A stretch of DNA of 64,000 nt from Colwellia sp. Arc7-D (GCF_003061515.1 NZ_CP028924.1:682001-746000); one strand, 5' to 3'; positions 1-9,910 are shown, counted from the first letter of the stretch. Notes: a model not told the origin generated them from the sequence alone. A program made the numbers and translations.

Positions 1-302
1 TTAACTTCATTTATCGCTTTAATTGCTTGATCACGTAAATAACTGTTAGGTGCTTGACCAATGACTAATACGCTACCATTAACACTGATCACTTGTAGGT
101 TGGTATTGTCACTTAAAGCATCGCTTTTTCTAAGTTTCGCCTGAGCATCAATTTCAATTTTTTGGTCATCTATTTGGTTGCCCAAAGAACGATTGTCGGT
201 TGCAACACTCGCACCGCCGACAACACCAACAACAGCGGCAGCCACACAGCCTTGCAGTAAGACAGCAATTGTAATTGTGCTGATAATTGATTTCATTGAC
301 AT
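1..302 (-). CDS. dolP: BON-domain outer-membrane lipoprotein DolP, partial (C-terminus off window)
   Basis: The reverse strand reads a protein starting MSMKSIISTI with a hydrophobic signal and lipobox LLQGC (Cys19), then a segment typical of a BON domain (the stretch after SVNGSVLVIGQAP). DolP (YraP) is an outer-membrane lipoprotein that maintains envelope integrity. The gene starts one base after the diaA stop with a GAGGG ribosome site overlapping the diaA end, so it is the distal gene of lpoA-yraN-diaA-dolP, as in enterobacteria. Only about 100 residues are inside the window. An alternative start is Met3 at 296. The identification rests on lipobox, the start of the BON domain and conserved gene order. 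Confidence 0.85.
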   Translation of the reverse strand, partial: MSMKSIISTITIAVLLQGCVAAAVVGVVGGASVATDNRSLGNQIDDQKIEIDAQAKLRKSDALSDNTNLQVISVNGSVLVIGQAPNSYLRDQAIKAINEV

Positions 303-303
303 A

Positions 304-915
<612 letters not shown>

Positions 916-936
916 TCAGTTCTTAAAAGGCATTGA

Positions 937-1311
937 TTAAAAGGCATTCTTAAGCCAAGTAATATCTGGGTTATTTATATTGCCTTGCATCGCGATAACA
1001 TCGAATCGGCAAGGGGTATTATATTCATTTAATCCGGCTTGTTGCAGATAAAATGCCGCACATTGCTTAATTTTTTGCTGTTTTTTAATGGAAACAGCGG
1101 CAATAGCACCACCAAAGTGTGAATTTTTACGGTATTTTACTTCCACAAACACGAAAACATCATTTTCAATCATGATTAAATCAATTTCACCACGGCGATT
1201 TTGAAAATTGCATGTCTTTAATAATAGACCTTGTTGAGCTAAATAGTGAGCGGCTAATTGCTCACTATTTTTTCCTGTGGTCACTGTGTTGGCTTTGTTA
1301 GTCCATAGCAA
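937..1311 (-). CDS. yraN: YraN, UPF0102 endonuclease-like protein
   Basis: 124 residues, standard for UPF0102. The family signature is present: GK.SEQLAA near residue 13, GEIDLI at 41-46 and EVKYR at 57-61, which together resemble the catalytic residues of restriction-endonuclease-like folds. The biological role in most bacteria is unsettled. The start codon lies inside the 3' end of lpoA (14-base overlap), so translation is probably coupled to lpoA. Confidence 0.92.
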   Translation of the reverse strand: MLWTNKANTVTTGKNSEQLAAHYLAQQGLLLKTCNFQNRRGEIDLIMIENDVFVFVEVKYRKNSHFGGAIAAVSIKKQQKIKQCAAFYLQQAGLNEYNTPCRFDVIAMQGNINNPDITWLKNAF

Positions 1312-3175
1312 ATTCTTGTACCTTGCTGCGACTATATTTACCCCAAATTAAGCTACGGGTTAAAATATTATCTTTTCCTAATTGTAATATTCCGGTTTGA
1401 CCATAATGTCGCACATAAGTTTTGTTTTGCATGGCAGAAATTTTATCTATTAGCGCTAAACTGTCAAAACCCATAGCAAATATAGTTTGTAAGCTGTCAC
1501 TACGATTTGGCCAAAGCTTCTTAGCCTGGGCTGCTAAGGCTTTATTTTGTTGTTTACTGCGCAATTGCCAAGGCATTTCAGTAAATATTAAGCCAGACAG
1601 ATCTCGATTATCACTTTTATCTATTTTAGTGCTATGACTACGTGAGCTTGCAAATACCGGAATAATTTCGGCAAACGGACTAATGTTAACGTCAATATAA
1701 GGCTTTAATAACTTGGTTTCTAACGGTAAACCGACCACATATATCATATCAATATCGCGACGATTACGTAATTCACTTTTAATTGTGTACTTTATGTGTC
1801 GGTTCAACTCTTTTGTACGTTGCTGGCTTAGGTCAACTCCTAAGCTGGCTTTAAGTTGGTTTTGCATTTTAGCATCGCTATTAAAAAATACTGTCTCAGG
1901 AGCTTTGCCGGTTATATGTTGCCATTGTTGGCTAAATGTCTGTGCTATTCGTCTGCTAGAGCTGTCTTGATGACTTAATATCAGTGGGTACTGATACTCC
2001 TGGCGGCTCAATGTTGTTGCTGCTTGTGTTGCTTCTTCTTCAGGGCGCATTGAAAGCGCAACTTGATGTGGCAATAAAGTTGCTGTTGCAGGTAAGTTAA
2101 GTAAAAGCGTCGGTAATGTTATTTCAGTTTGCGCTAAGTAGCTGTTTACATTTTGCTTGAGTAGCGGGCCAATAACGTAATCAATATTAAGTTCGAGTAG
2201 TTTGGCATTTAGTGTACTCATATCTAAGGTTGTGGAGTCGATAAAGTGTAAGGTTTTACCGCTTTCAATATTATAAGCCGCGAGTATACCTTGTTGCGCT
2301 ACTTTTCCTGCAAGCTCTTGTTTACCTGAAAGTGGAATAATAACTGCTATGTTTTCTATCACATTGGTCGTTGTTGGAATCTGTTGACTCAAGTTCGCCA
2401 CTATATATTGGGCAGGATGGGTACTAAATTCTCGTTGCCATTGGCTTAAATATCGCTGCAATCTAGCATCATCATAGCCAAACTTATTAGCAAAAGTGAT
2501 TAATTTACTCCAACCTTTAATGTTGGGGGCAGACATTTTTTCTAACTGTTGAAGTTGCCAAGGCGATAATTGGCAAAATTTCTGCCAAATTTCGTCAATG
2601 TCGTTGTCTGTGGCTTGGGTGTTAGCAGCAAATGCTCTTAAGCTTGCATCGAGTGCGGCAATGGGCAAATTTCTTTGTGTTTGCACATCGGCTAATGTTT
2701 GAAAATAATCAACACGATAAACAAGTTGCGCTGAATCTCTAATGTATTCGGCGCTTTCCAATGCTAAATAGGCTTGTGGTATTTTTGATAAGATTGCGTA
2801 ACTTTTAGCTTCAATAATAGCAAGCTGATATTGCTGAGTTGGAGATGACGCTAATACTTCAAGTTGTTTAGCCAACCAAAGTGCTTTATGTGGGTTTTCT
2901 TGAGATAAATAGAGTTCACTCGCGCTTAATAACGAGATCACCGCTTCAGACTGTTGGTTTGAAGCCACTTGTGATGATGCTTGAGAAACTAATTGCTCTG
3001 CGGTTAAATTTGTTTCAGACGTTTTTAACACATCAGCTTGTTTATTTGCTGATGTGGTTGGTTTACTTTGTTTAGTTGTTGAGCAACTGGCTAAAATAAC
3101 CACTGCCGCAAATGCACAAAAGCCACTTTTATAAGACGAAAACCATTTAGTAAGTGTCAAAGTTAATAAATCCAT
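1298..3175 (-). CDS. lpoA: LpoA, outer-membrane lipoprotein activator of PBP1A
   Basis: 625 residues. The N-terminus has a signal sequence ending in lipobox ILASC (Cys31). A Ser/Thr/Gln-rich linker leads into a helical TPR-like N-domain (about 50-260) and a C-terminal periplasmic-binding-protein-like domain (about 270-610, beginning NIAVIIPLSGKQELAG). LpoA reaches from the outer membrane through the peptidoglycan to stimulate the transpeptidase PBP1A. The gene is divergent from rsmI, as in E. coli, with about 60 bases between the two preferred starts. The lipobox position supports this start. Confidence 0.92.
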   Translation of the reverse strand: MDLLTLTLTKWFSSYKSGFCAFAAVVILASCSTTKQSKPTTSANKQADVLKTSETNLTAEQLVSQASSQVASNQQSEAVISLLSASELYLSQENPHKALWLAKQLEVLASSPTQQYQLAIIEAKSYAILSKIPQAYLALESAEYIRDSAQLVYRVDYFQTLADVQTQRNLPIAALDASLRAFAANTQATDNDIDEIWQKFCQLSPWQLQQLEKMSAPNIKGWSKLITFANKFGYDDARLQRYLSQWQREFSTHPAQYIVANLSQQIPTTTNVIENIAVIIPLSGKQELAGKVAQQGILAAYNIESGKTLHFIDSTTLDMSTLNAKLLELNIDYVIGPLLKQNVNSYLAQTEITLPTLLLNLPATATLLPHQVALSMRPEEEATQAATTLSRQEYQYPLILSHQDSSSRRIAQTFSQQWQHITGKAPETVFFNSDAKMQNQLKASLGVDLSQQRTKELNRHIKYTIKSELRNRRDIDMIYVVGLPLETKLLKPYIDVNISPFAEIIPVFASSRSHSTKIDKSDNRDLSGLIFTEMPWQLRSKQQNKALAAQAKKLWPNRSDSLQTIFAMGFDSLALIDKISAMQNKTYVRHYGQTGILQLGKDNILTRSLIWGKYSRSKVQEFAMD

Positions 3176-3237
3176 ACTTTTTAATAGTGCTTTATAATAA
3201 ACTTCATCCTCTTCAGTCTCAACACAAGTATTTTATT

Positions 3238-4095
3238 ATGTCGGATTCTCAAATTTTGCCCAGCACCTTATATATTGTTGCTACACCCATAGGTAACTTA
3301 GGTGATCTTAGTCAACGGGCGAAAGATATACTCGAACAGGTCGATATTATTGCCTGTGAAGACACTCGGCATACTCAACGTTTGTTATCGGCATTTGCGA
3401 TTAAAAATAAAACTATGTCGATGCATGATCATAACGAGCGTCAGCGCCAAGAACAAATAGCGGCCCTATTACAAGAAGGTAAAAGCGTAGCACTTGTATC
3501 AGATGCAGGCACACCTTTGATTAGTGACCCTGGCTTTCATTTAGTGCGTCATTGTCGCCAACAAGGGTTAAGTGTTTCACCTATTCCCGGCACTTGTGCG
3601 GCTATAGCGGCGCTTTCTGTTGCAGGCTTACCAACTGACAGATTTACTTTTGAAGGTTTTTTACCATCAAAAACTGGTGCACGACAATCAACATTGAATG
3701 CACTAGCTAATGAAACTCGGACCATGGTTTTTTATGATGCCCCACGCCGCGCTATTGATACGGTTGAAGATATAGTAAAAACGCTTGGCGGTGAGCGTTA
3801 TGTCGTTATGGCGCGAGAATTAACTAAAACATTTGAAACTATTCATTCAGACACCGCTGATAACTTATTAACGTTTTTGCAAAGCGATCCTAATCAGCTA
3901 AAAGGTGAAATGGTACTGATAATTGAAGGGAAAAAGATCGATCCAACTGATATTCCTGCCCATGTTGTAGCAACATTGAAGTTATTATTAACAGAAATGA
4001 AACCTAAAAGAGCTTGTGCAATAGCAGCAGAGATTCATGGTGTGAAGAAAAATTCCCTTTATGAATATGCCCTTGCGATGAAGATTAAAGAGTAG
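3238..4095 (+). CDS. rsmI: RsmI, 16S rRNA (cytidine1402-2'-O)-methyltransferase
   Basis: 285 residues from the start chosen here. Motifs of the tetrapyrrole-methylase-fold SAM enzyme are complete: VATPIGNLGD at 14-23, EDTRHT at 41-46 and SDAGTPLISDPG at 88-99, followed by an IPGTCAAIAAL loop. RsmI 2'-O-methylates C1402 in the ribosomal P-site region. An in-frame ATG at 3154 would overlap the lpoA start and add 28 residues not found in the family, so 3238 is preferred. The gene is convergent with the GST gene, with only four bases between stop codons. Confidence 0.93.
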   Translation: MSDSQILPSTLYIVATPIGNLGDLSQRAKDILEQVDIIACEDTRHTQRLLSAFAIKNKTMSMHDHNERQRQEQIAALLQEGKSVALVSDAGTPLISDPGFHLVRHCRQQGLSVSPIPGTCAAIAALSVAGLPTDRFTFEGFLPSKTGARQSTLNALANETRTMVFYDAPRRAIDTVEDIVKTLGGERYVVMARELTKTFETIHSDTADNLLTFLQSDPNQLKGEMVLIIEGKKIDPTDIPAHVVATLKLLLTEMKPKRACAIAAEIHGVKKNSLYEYALAMKIKE

Positions 4096-4099
4096 GGCT

Positions 4100-4753
4100 T
4101 TACGCTAGAACTACCGGCTTTATTGTATAATGACTAATCTCTTCACCTGTGTTTTTTATTGCAATAAAGCTTGCTCTACTTTTAAGTCTTTGTAGGTATG
4201 CTTGTGTTTGAGGCTGATATTGCGTGGCAAGCCCGAGTAACTCCCCTAAATAAAGTGCATAGCCTACACTGATATCAGCCACGGTAAATTTATTATCTAC
4301 CAAAAAATCATTATTTTCTAAATGAGCGTTTAACCGTTTTAACCGCGCTAAATACCAAATGGCATAATCTTTCACCACCTGCGGCTGTTGACGTTCAGGT
4401 TGTTCAAATTGGCTATAACGCAAAACTAATGTTTGTGGAAATGTCAGAGTAGCATCACTGCTAAATAGCCAGTTAAGGTAAGAACCGTATTCGGGGTGCG
4501 CAACTGATAGGGTAAAATCAGTTTGTTGATAACGCTCTGCAAGGTATAACAACATTGCACTTGATTCTGTCAGTGTAGTATCACCATCTTTTAGAAAAGG
4601 TACGGTGCCTAGCGGGTTAGTCTCTAAATATTCTTTGTCTAAAAACCGTGGTGGAAAGGATAATAAGTGAAGCTTATATTCAAGCTGCATTTCTTCCAAA
4701 GCCCATAAAACTCGTAGTGAACGAGTATTGTGACAATGCCAAAGTTCGATCAT
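4100..4753 (-). CDS. Glutathione S-transferase family protein
   Basis: 217 residues with the two-domain GST layout: an N-terminal thioredoxin-like domain (residues 1-80, with Ser12 after HNTR as the likely glutathione-activating position and ESSAMLLYLAE at 63-73 as the gamma-glutamyl binding motif), and an all-helical C-terminal domain with VADISVGYAL. The substrate is unknown. It is convergent with rsmI and stands alone. The class (beta/theta-like) cannot be fixed by eye. Confidence 0.88.
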   Translation of the reverse strand: MIELWHCHNTRSLRVLWALEEMQLEYKLHLLSFPPRFLDKEYLETNPLGTVPFLKDGDTTLTESSAMLLYLAERYQQTDFTLSVAHPEYGSYLNWLFSSDATLTFPQTLVLRYSQFEQPERQQPQVVKDYAIWYLARLKRLNAHLENNDFLVDNKFTVADISVGYALYLGELLGLATQYQPQTQAYLQRLKSRASFIAIKNTGEEISHYTIKPVVLA

Positions 4754-4818
4754 AAATAAAGCCTAATCATTTTTTTGAAAAATACTATAGCAGCCAAGTA
4801 CTCATAACGATATTAAAT

Positions 4819-4848
4819 TTAGACCTTAGCAAAAATATGGGGTAGAAT
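4819..4848 (+). promoter_or_regulatory. Probable sigma-70 promoter of rnpB
   Basis: A good -10 box TAGAAT lies at 4843-4848, seven bases before the mapped-by-homology RNA 5' end. A weak -35 (TTAGAC, 4819-4824) sits 18 bases upstream. The position relative to the RNA start is the main support; the -35 match is poor. Confidence 0.5.
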
Positions 4849-4855
4849 GCGCGCC

Positions 4856-5286
4856 GAGTTGACGAGACAATCGCTGCTTTATCGTTGTGCCGCTTATTTT
4901 AATAAGAGGTAGACAGATAGGGGGGAGGAAAGTCCGGGCTCCAATGAGCAGGGTGCCAGGTAACGCCTGGGGGGCGTGAGCCCACGACAAGTGCAGCAGA
5001 GAGAAGACCGCCGATGGTTGTTCTTAGGAACTTCACAGGTAAGGCTGAAAGGGTGCGGTAAGAGCGCACCGGATTGCTGGTAACAGTAATTGCAAGGTAA
5101 ACTCCACCCGGAGCAAGACCAAATAGGGTTTCATGACTACGTTAGCGCAAGTTAGCATAGTATAAGCGTGGCTCGCGTGGAAACCGGGTAGGTTGCTTGA
5201 GCCTTAGAGCGATTTAAGGCCTAGACGAATGATTGTCACTTTTCTTCGGAAGAGATACAAAACCCGGCTTATGCGTCAATCTCACC
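4856..5286 (+). ncRNA. rnpB: RNase P RNA (type A)
   Basis: The sequence matches the E. coli RNA through all universally conserved blocks: GAGGAAAGTCCGGGCTCC at about 4924-4941, the GGGTGCCAGGTAACGCCTGG hairpin, ACAGAGAG near P5/P7, GGGTGCGGTAAGAGCGCACC, AAACTCCACCCGGAGCAAG, and the 3' block AACCCGGCTTATG. It is the catalytic RNA that trims the 5' leader of tRNA precursors. Length is about 430 nt, somewhat longer than in E. coli, mostly from divergent peripheral helices (about 5135-5180). Ends were set by alignment to the E. coli termini from memory and may be off by a few bases. A strong terminator follows. Confidence 0.97.
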
Positions 5287-5298
5287 AATTTTACATTA

Positions 5299-5327
5299 AG
5301 CCTCGATAGCAATATCGAGGCTTTTTT
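5299..5327 (+). terminator. Rho-independent terminator of rnpB
   Basis: A perfect 10-bp stem (AGCCTCGATA / TATCGAGGCT) closes a GCAA tetraloop and is followed by six T residues. It sits 13 bases after the RNase P RNA 3' end. Confidence 0.93.
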
Positions 5328-5926
5328 GTGCCTAAATTATGTATAACTGTTCGCTGTTGAAACATCTCATTGCTGGCTTAGATAAATATAAAATAGATAT
5401 TTTATCGCTTGATACCCTTGAGTGCTTTTTAGCGTTACGCAAAGTTAACCACCCTTTATCGTGTATTTTACGTTAGCGGCTAGGTTGTACTCTTACCAAA
5501 ATAGCTGCAGCCATAATGTTTGTTATTAATAATTTTAACTTGATCAGATTGAGTGATTTATAAATGACTTTTAATATAACTTTCTTTTTAATAATAGTTA
5601 CTTAATGGTGAAATTTATATCAATTAAATAGCTTGTTTTTAGGCGTACTTACTTACATTTATCGCCTAATTGAGTTAACTTATTCTTATCGAACTTACCT
5701 TTTAGCCATTGTTTATTCGCGTTGTTATATTTTGGGGAGAGTACCTTTTCTCTGTAATATTTGAATACCGAGCAAATGTTGATAAAGTGATTTTAAAAAA
5801 TAACGGCGTAAACAATCAGACTCTAGCCATTTATCAACCCAGTATTTGTATTTTTAATGGCTGATTGTTTATGTATTTAAGTTTTTGTACCTGAGTTTTT
5901 AATTAACATATTGGAGTGAAAATACA
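5328..5926. other. Gene-free AT-rich stretch before an uncharacterised operon
   Basis: About 600 bases without a credible coding frame. The only structured element seen is the bulged inverted repeat at 5809-5871, listed separately. The rest is AT-rich and featureless to me. Confidence 0.6.
5809..5871 (+). repeat. Bulged inverted repeat upstream of the 5927 gene
   Basis: Two paired segments: TAAACAATC (5809-5817) with GATTGTTTA (5863-5871), and AGCCATT (5825-5831) with AATGGCT (5856-5862). Together they make a 16-bp stem with a seven-base bulge on the left arm and a 24-base loop. It lies 55 bases before the TTG start of the next gene and has no T-run directly after it, so it is more like an RNA or DNA regulatory structure than a terminator. 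Confidence 0.6.
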
Positions 5927-7144
5927 TTGAGTGATGAAGTTTTTTCAGGGAATGTTTACATTCTTATCCCTGCGTATCTCAATAAAAATGCTGCCTTTAA
6001 ACAGCCTTTACCCTGTGAACCTCACCATAAAGCTTTTATTGACGATCTCGCCGATAAATATAACGATGAAATATCAAGTGACGTACATAAATCACTGATT
6101 AGATCTTATTTAGGTACATTTCCGCTTGAGTGCTTTGATGATTTGGAAAGCCATTTTGAACAAAAGTGTCATCAAAATGCAGAATTGTTTTTATCACTTC
6201 ATCGTAAAACTGGCCTAGCTGTTATTACCATTAGGCTTTTTGAAAAGGAATTACCCGCCTCGCAATTACTAGACAGGTTATCAAAAGGAAGCCTGTTATT
6301 TACCAACGACTGTGGTGAAGGTGTCAGCATAGAAAGCTTGGTTGCTCAATGGGGCGTTTCAGTTGTAACAACGTCAGCAAAAGCTTGTTTATCAACGAGA
6401 CAAGAAATACCTCAAGACGTTTTACCTTATTACTTTGCTAATGAAACATACGCGTCTAAAAACATGTCGGCGCAAATTACCTCGAAAGAGTTTAAGCATC
6501 AAATGTCTACCAATGTGGCGCAATATGATAGTAGTGATATTTTTGTCGGAAAAAATAGCGTTATTCGCATAGATAGACGAAATAGTGAACACCAATATCC
6601 AGCATTAGCGTCAGATGGAACATTTTTGTTTGTACTTGAAGCCTTACTATATAAAGAAGCTGCAGTTGTTCGTACAAATAAACAAGTACTCACTGCGATA
6701 GAGCAAAATGATTTACTCGCATTAGAAGTGCTAAATAAATTAACCTCAGAGTTTTCTTCGACTATTCCATTTTGGGATATTAAGATTTTTAATTATCTTA
6801 CTGCACAACAACTCGCTAATAACCTTGATGAGAGGTTTGGGGTTAACCAGCATTTTGAGTTATATGAAAAAAACCAACAATTATTGCAATACCGTATAAA
6901 TTTAAAAGAAGGTATTGAGCAAGAAAAGAAAAATAACATATTGTATATAATTGCGGTGATTTTATTTATTTTTGAGTTAGCACCGCATTGCTATTTACTG
7001 TTTACCAGGATACTAAACGGTAAATGGTTTAGCTCAGTTGAATTTTTATCTTTAATTGGTGCAGGCATTTCTACTGCCTTACTTGCTGGCCTTTTAGTGT
7101 TATTTATCAGTTATAAACAGAAGAAAAAAAATGCAAAAATATGA
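5927..7144 (+). CDS. Uncharacterised protein with two C-terminal membrane segments
   Basis: 405 residues starting at a TTG codon with a GGAG site ten bases upstream; no better ATG is nearby. I do not recognise the family. The first about 330 residues look soluble, with no signal peptide. They are followed by a short charged helix (EGIEQEKKNN), a hydrophobic segment at about 340-360, and a second at about 375-395, ending in a Lys-rich tail. The layout of a cytoplasmic domain held by a C-terminal hairpin recalls RMD1/YagE (DUF155) proteins, but I do not see convincing motifs. It overlaps the next gene by 14 bases, so the two products are probably made together. Confidence 0.7.
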   Translation: MSDEVFSGNVYILIPAYLNKNAAFKQPLPCEPHHKAFIDDLADKYNDEISSDVHKSLIRSYLGTFPLECFDDLESHFEQKCHQNAELFLSLHRKTGLAVITIRLFEKELPASQLLDRLSKGSLLFTNDCGEGVSIESLVAQWGVSVVTTSAKACLSTRQEIPQDVLPYYFANETYASKNMSAQITSKEFKHQMSTNVAQYDSSDIFVGKNSVIRIDRRNSEHQYPALASDGTFLFVLEALLYKEAAVVRTNKQVLTAIEQNDLLALEVLNKLTSEFSSTIPFWDIKIFNYLTAQQLANNLDERFGVNQHFELYEKNQQLLQYRINLKEGIEQEKKNNILYIIAVILFIFELAPHCYLLFTRILNGKWFSSVEFLSLIGAGISTALLAGLLVLFISYKQKKKNAKI

Positions 7145-7991
7145 CTTGGCAGCTATTTTTGAATCCAGTAAAAAATTCCAAGAAAAAGTATTCACCAATC
7201 AAGAGAAGAAAACTTTACAAGCATACTTAACGGCTAAACCTGTGTTCAAAAATAAGAGAATGTTACAGCTGCTAACAGCTGATTCTCAGGGTAATGAGTT
7301 GACATGGATCGAATGGTTTAATTGGTACTATCAAGGTGTAAGCTTGAGCGATTTTCCAACATGGTTGGAAGCGGCGAAAAATGAGCTAAGTATTAATGAT
7401 GTCGATTTTGCTAGTTATACTGATTTGATTGCTCTGGGTTGGGAAGTAAAAGATGTTGTAAAATCTTCAATCGATATTTCAGCCCAAGGCATTGGCAATT
7501 ACATACCGAATGACAATGAGTTAGACCATTGGGTTAGGCTTCGTAGTAAAAATGCAGATCTTTTTACCGCTGTTTTGTTAGCGGGTGAACTCGTTGGGCA
7601 ATTTGGTTTTATTAAATTAACAGCAACAGAATATCAGCAAATGTCTTGCGGTGAGTTGGTTGAAGATAGTATCGAAGGCCTTTCTGAAATAACCGACCAA
7701 GATATATTTTTGTATATACCTAGTGTGGTTATAAAACCGTCATTACAAAAAAAATCAATATTGATGAACATGCTCAAACATCTCTTTGAACAACTCAATA
7801 ACAGTGCTATTAGAGCGCAGGTAAAGGGAGTTATTGCGCTTGCTTATACACCAGAGGGAGCCAAGTTATGTCAGCAATTTAACCTTACTCCCAAGCCATC
7901 TAAAATAAAAGATCAACAAATTTATAATGGCACTATGGACGTTTTGCGACAGTCAAGATTATTTCAAAAAGTTTGCGGGACAATAGGATAA
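7131..7991 (+). CDS. Uncharacterised protein, possibly GNAT-like in its C-terminal half
   Basis: 286 residues; the start overlaps the end of the preceding membrane-protein gene by 14 bases. The N-terminal half is helical and Trp-rich (WIEWFNWYYQG around residue 58) and is not recognised. The C-terminal half has an order of strands and helices suggesting an acetyltransferase fold: a strand with a GELVGQFGF turn, then the strand IFLYIPSVVIKPS before a long helix, then the strand VKGVIALAYTPEGAKL. The usual acetyl-CoA motif (Q/RxxGxG/A) is not intact, so catalytic activity is doubtful. Function unknown; the tie to its membrane partner is the best clue. Confidence 0.65.
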   Translation: MQKYDLAAIFESSKKFQEKVFTNQEKKTLQAYLTAKPVFKNKRMLQLLTADSQGNELTWIEWFNWYYQGVSLSDFPTWLEAAKNELSINDVDFASYTDLIALGWEVKDVVKSSIDISAQGIGNYIPNDNELDHWVRLRSKNADLFTAVLLAGELVGQFGFIKLTATEYQQMSCGELVEDSIEGLSEITDQDIFLYIPSVVIKPSLQKKSILMNMLKHLFEQLNNSAIRAQVKGVIALAYTPEGAKLCQQFNLTPKPSKIKDQQIYNGTMDVLRQSRLFQKVCGTIG

Positions 7992-8105
7992 ATTTAACAT
8001 TTCCTATTGAATTAACAGCGGATATTATCTTATATTTAATTGCACATAAGTTAACTAAACTTGGGTTTATTAACACCTGAGTGAATCAATATCGAGGGTG
8101 GTTTA

Positions 8106-9254
8106 ATGGCTAATGTATTAATTGTTGGTAAAAGAGGTCGATGTTATCGTGCGGCATTAAGAATGGGTCATACCGTTTTTCTATGGAGCGACGGGCCTTT
8201 GCACGAAAGTCGAAAGGAAAAGTTGGCTGGCTGGGTTGAAACTCCGTTTAAAAGTTGCGAAAAAGGGCTCTTAACTGCTGATGTAGACGCTATTCAAGAA
8301 TTTAATATCGAGTTCGTTATTGCCGCTACAGAATCAAGCGTAGACATTGCGGCTATGATCCGTAAGCAATTTAAACTCACCGGCACTCCACTAAAAACTA
8401 CCAACTTGTTACACAATAAAAATGAAATGAAGTTGGAAGCGCTCAAACACAATATACCTATTACAAAGTTTCATCTTATAAGTGATCAAGATACCCCTGA
8501 AATATTAGCAGATAAGTTAGGACTTCCACTTGTGATTAAGCCTGTAGCGGAGTCGGGTGCAAGGGGCGTTATGGTGCTGAACAACCTCGATGAAATCAAG
8601 TTGCATGCAAAATCGGGTTTATTAGCTGAAGCTTTTGTTGATGGGACAGAAGTAAGTGTGGAAACGTTTATTCATAATGGCGTACCTATCTTTCACAATA
8701 TTACTGAATATCTTCATCAGTGGAAAAAATCTATCGTTCCCGCGGCCTTTGAAGCAGAGTTATTAGAAAATATTATAAATATTAATGATCGTGTTATCGC
8801 TGGCTTTGGCGTTAAAAATGGTATGACACATGCCGAGTTTTACCTGACAAAAAATGGCCCTGTATTCGGCGAAATGGCCGTTCGACCGCCGGGGGGTTAT
8901 TACATGGAGTTGATTGAATATGCTTATGGGTTCAACCCTTGGAAAACCTATGTTGAACTTGAAACCGCAGCCACACCAAAACCCTTACCGGTAAAGGCGA
9001 AGAAATTTTCTTGTGTGTTTATGATCCACCCAGGAGCAGGCATTGTTGATGAGGTGTCAGGCATAGCATTACTTAAGGAACTTAAAGAAGTTAAGCAATT
9101 TAAATGTAAAGTTGAGCCTGGAATTTTGGTTGGTGAACGAGACAGCACCAGTAGCGAAGTCGGCCACGTACTCATGTCAGCAGACTCAAGGGAAGCCTTG
9201 CTTGAAAAATTAAAGATTGTTGAAAATAACCTGGTGATTAAAATGAAGCAGTAG
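8106..9254 (+). CDS. ATP-grasp family ligase-like protein
   Basis: 382 residues with a GAGGG ribosome site ahead of the ATG. An N-terminal pre-ATP-grasp domain (1-105) leads to the ATP-grasp core: a Lys in LVIKPVAESGARGVMVL (about 141-158), the LLAEAFVDGTEVSVETF strand (about 171-187), and a metal-binding segment around AEFY and FGEMAVRPPGG (about 242-262). Such enzymes join a carboxylate to an amine or other nucleophile via an acyl-phosphate; relatives include PurK, biotin carboxylase and carnosine-synthase-like ligases. The substrate is unknown. It starts 114 bases after the previous gene and may or may not be in its operon. Confidence 0.85.
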   Translation: MANVLIVGKRGRCYRAALRMGHTVFLWSDGPLHESRKEKLAGWVETPFKSCEKGLLTADVDAIQEFNIEFVIAATESSVDIAAMIRKQFKLTGTPLKTTNLLHNKNEMKLEALKHNIPITKFHLISDQDTPEILADKLGLPLVIKPVAESGARGVMVLNNLDEIKLHAKSGLLAEAFVDGTEVSVETFIHNGVPIFHNITEYLHQWKKSIVPAAFEAELLENIININDRVIAGFGVKNGMTHAEFYLTKNGPVFGEMAVRPPGGYYMELIEYAYGFNPWKTYVELETAATPKPLPVKAKKFSCVFMIHPGAGIVDEVSGIALLKELKEVKQFKCKVEPGILVGERDSTSSEVGHVLMSADSREALLEKLKIVENNLVIKMKQ

Positions 9255-9270
9255 AGGTAAATTTAAATAC

Positions 9271-9288
9271 TTTTACTTTTACTTTTAC
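9271..9288 (+). repeat. Hexanucleotide tandem repeat, TTTTAC x3
   Basis: Three perfect copies lie just after the ATP-grasp gene stop. Comparable short hexamer tandems occur at 12319-12348 and 16735-16752 in this window. Confidence 0.8.
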
Positions 9289-9325
9289 TGAAGACTTATG
9301 TCATTTGTTAGTACTGACTTAAGTC

Positions 9326-9643
9326 TTAATGGAGTGTGCGCAACTGCTTGTCCCACTTGCTATATTGCCAATTTGAGATACTTCCACTGGCTTCACAACA
9401 ATCGCAATGCCAATTAATCATGTTAGGTGCTAAGCAACTGGCTTTAATGCTACCTTCACAATCAAGATTTTTTGCTCGAGTACTACATTTCAAATCTACC
9501 TCAACGGTTGGTTGCTCAATATGTTTGGTAACGCAAAGCACGATGTTAGTAATAAAATAGAACACTGTTTTTGCTTGATCAGTTAATGCTATTTCGTTGC
9601 CCTCATCGTCTAGGAATTGTTTTAAATCTACTTTTAATGCCAT
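9326..9643 (-). CDS. Small conserved cysteine-rich hypothetical protein
   Basis: 105 residues. The C-terminal half carries Cys residues and the pattern INWHCDCC..SGSISNWQYSKWD, which resembles a recurring bacterial family with W-x-C-x-x-C, G-x-I-x-x-W and a terminal W-D. The cysteines could bind a metal, though the second pair is imperfect. The minus-strand reading is preferred over the overlapping plus-strand frame (9336-9560) because of this pattern. No function is known to me. It is convergent with the upstream ATP-grasp gene. Confidence 0.7.
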   Translation of the reverse strand: MALKVDLKQFLDDEGNEIALTDQAKTVFYFITNIVLCVTKHIEQPTVEVDLKCSTRAKNLDCEGSIKASCLAPNMINWHCDCCEASGSISNWQYSKWDKQLRTLH

Positions 9644-9910
9644 TTTTTTTAATTGTTAAATGTTGATGCTCCTAACATATAGCACTTACCGTTTAAGGTA
9701 TATAAATTCTGATGCTATATGCCTAAACCATTAAGGTAAGTGTTTGTTGCTTATATAAATATTTACTCGCTTAGCTTGATTGATATTAGCTTTACATAAA
9801 CAAGGTACAAACTCCTTAGGTTATGCATGAAATATATACAGCTCGAAACTTAAGTTATACTCCAATGTGCCGATACTTTAGATACGTTTTGAAAATAGAA
9901 GGTTAATTTT

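Noticed and set aside
5809..5871. Possible integron attC-like site
   Set aside because: The bulged stem lacks the conserved RYYYAAC/GTTRRRY ends and there is no integrase.
5927..7144. RMD1/YagE (DUF155) family assignment
   Set aside because: The topology with two C-terminal helices is similar, but the family motifs before the helices are not found.
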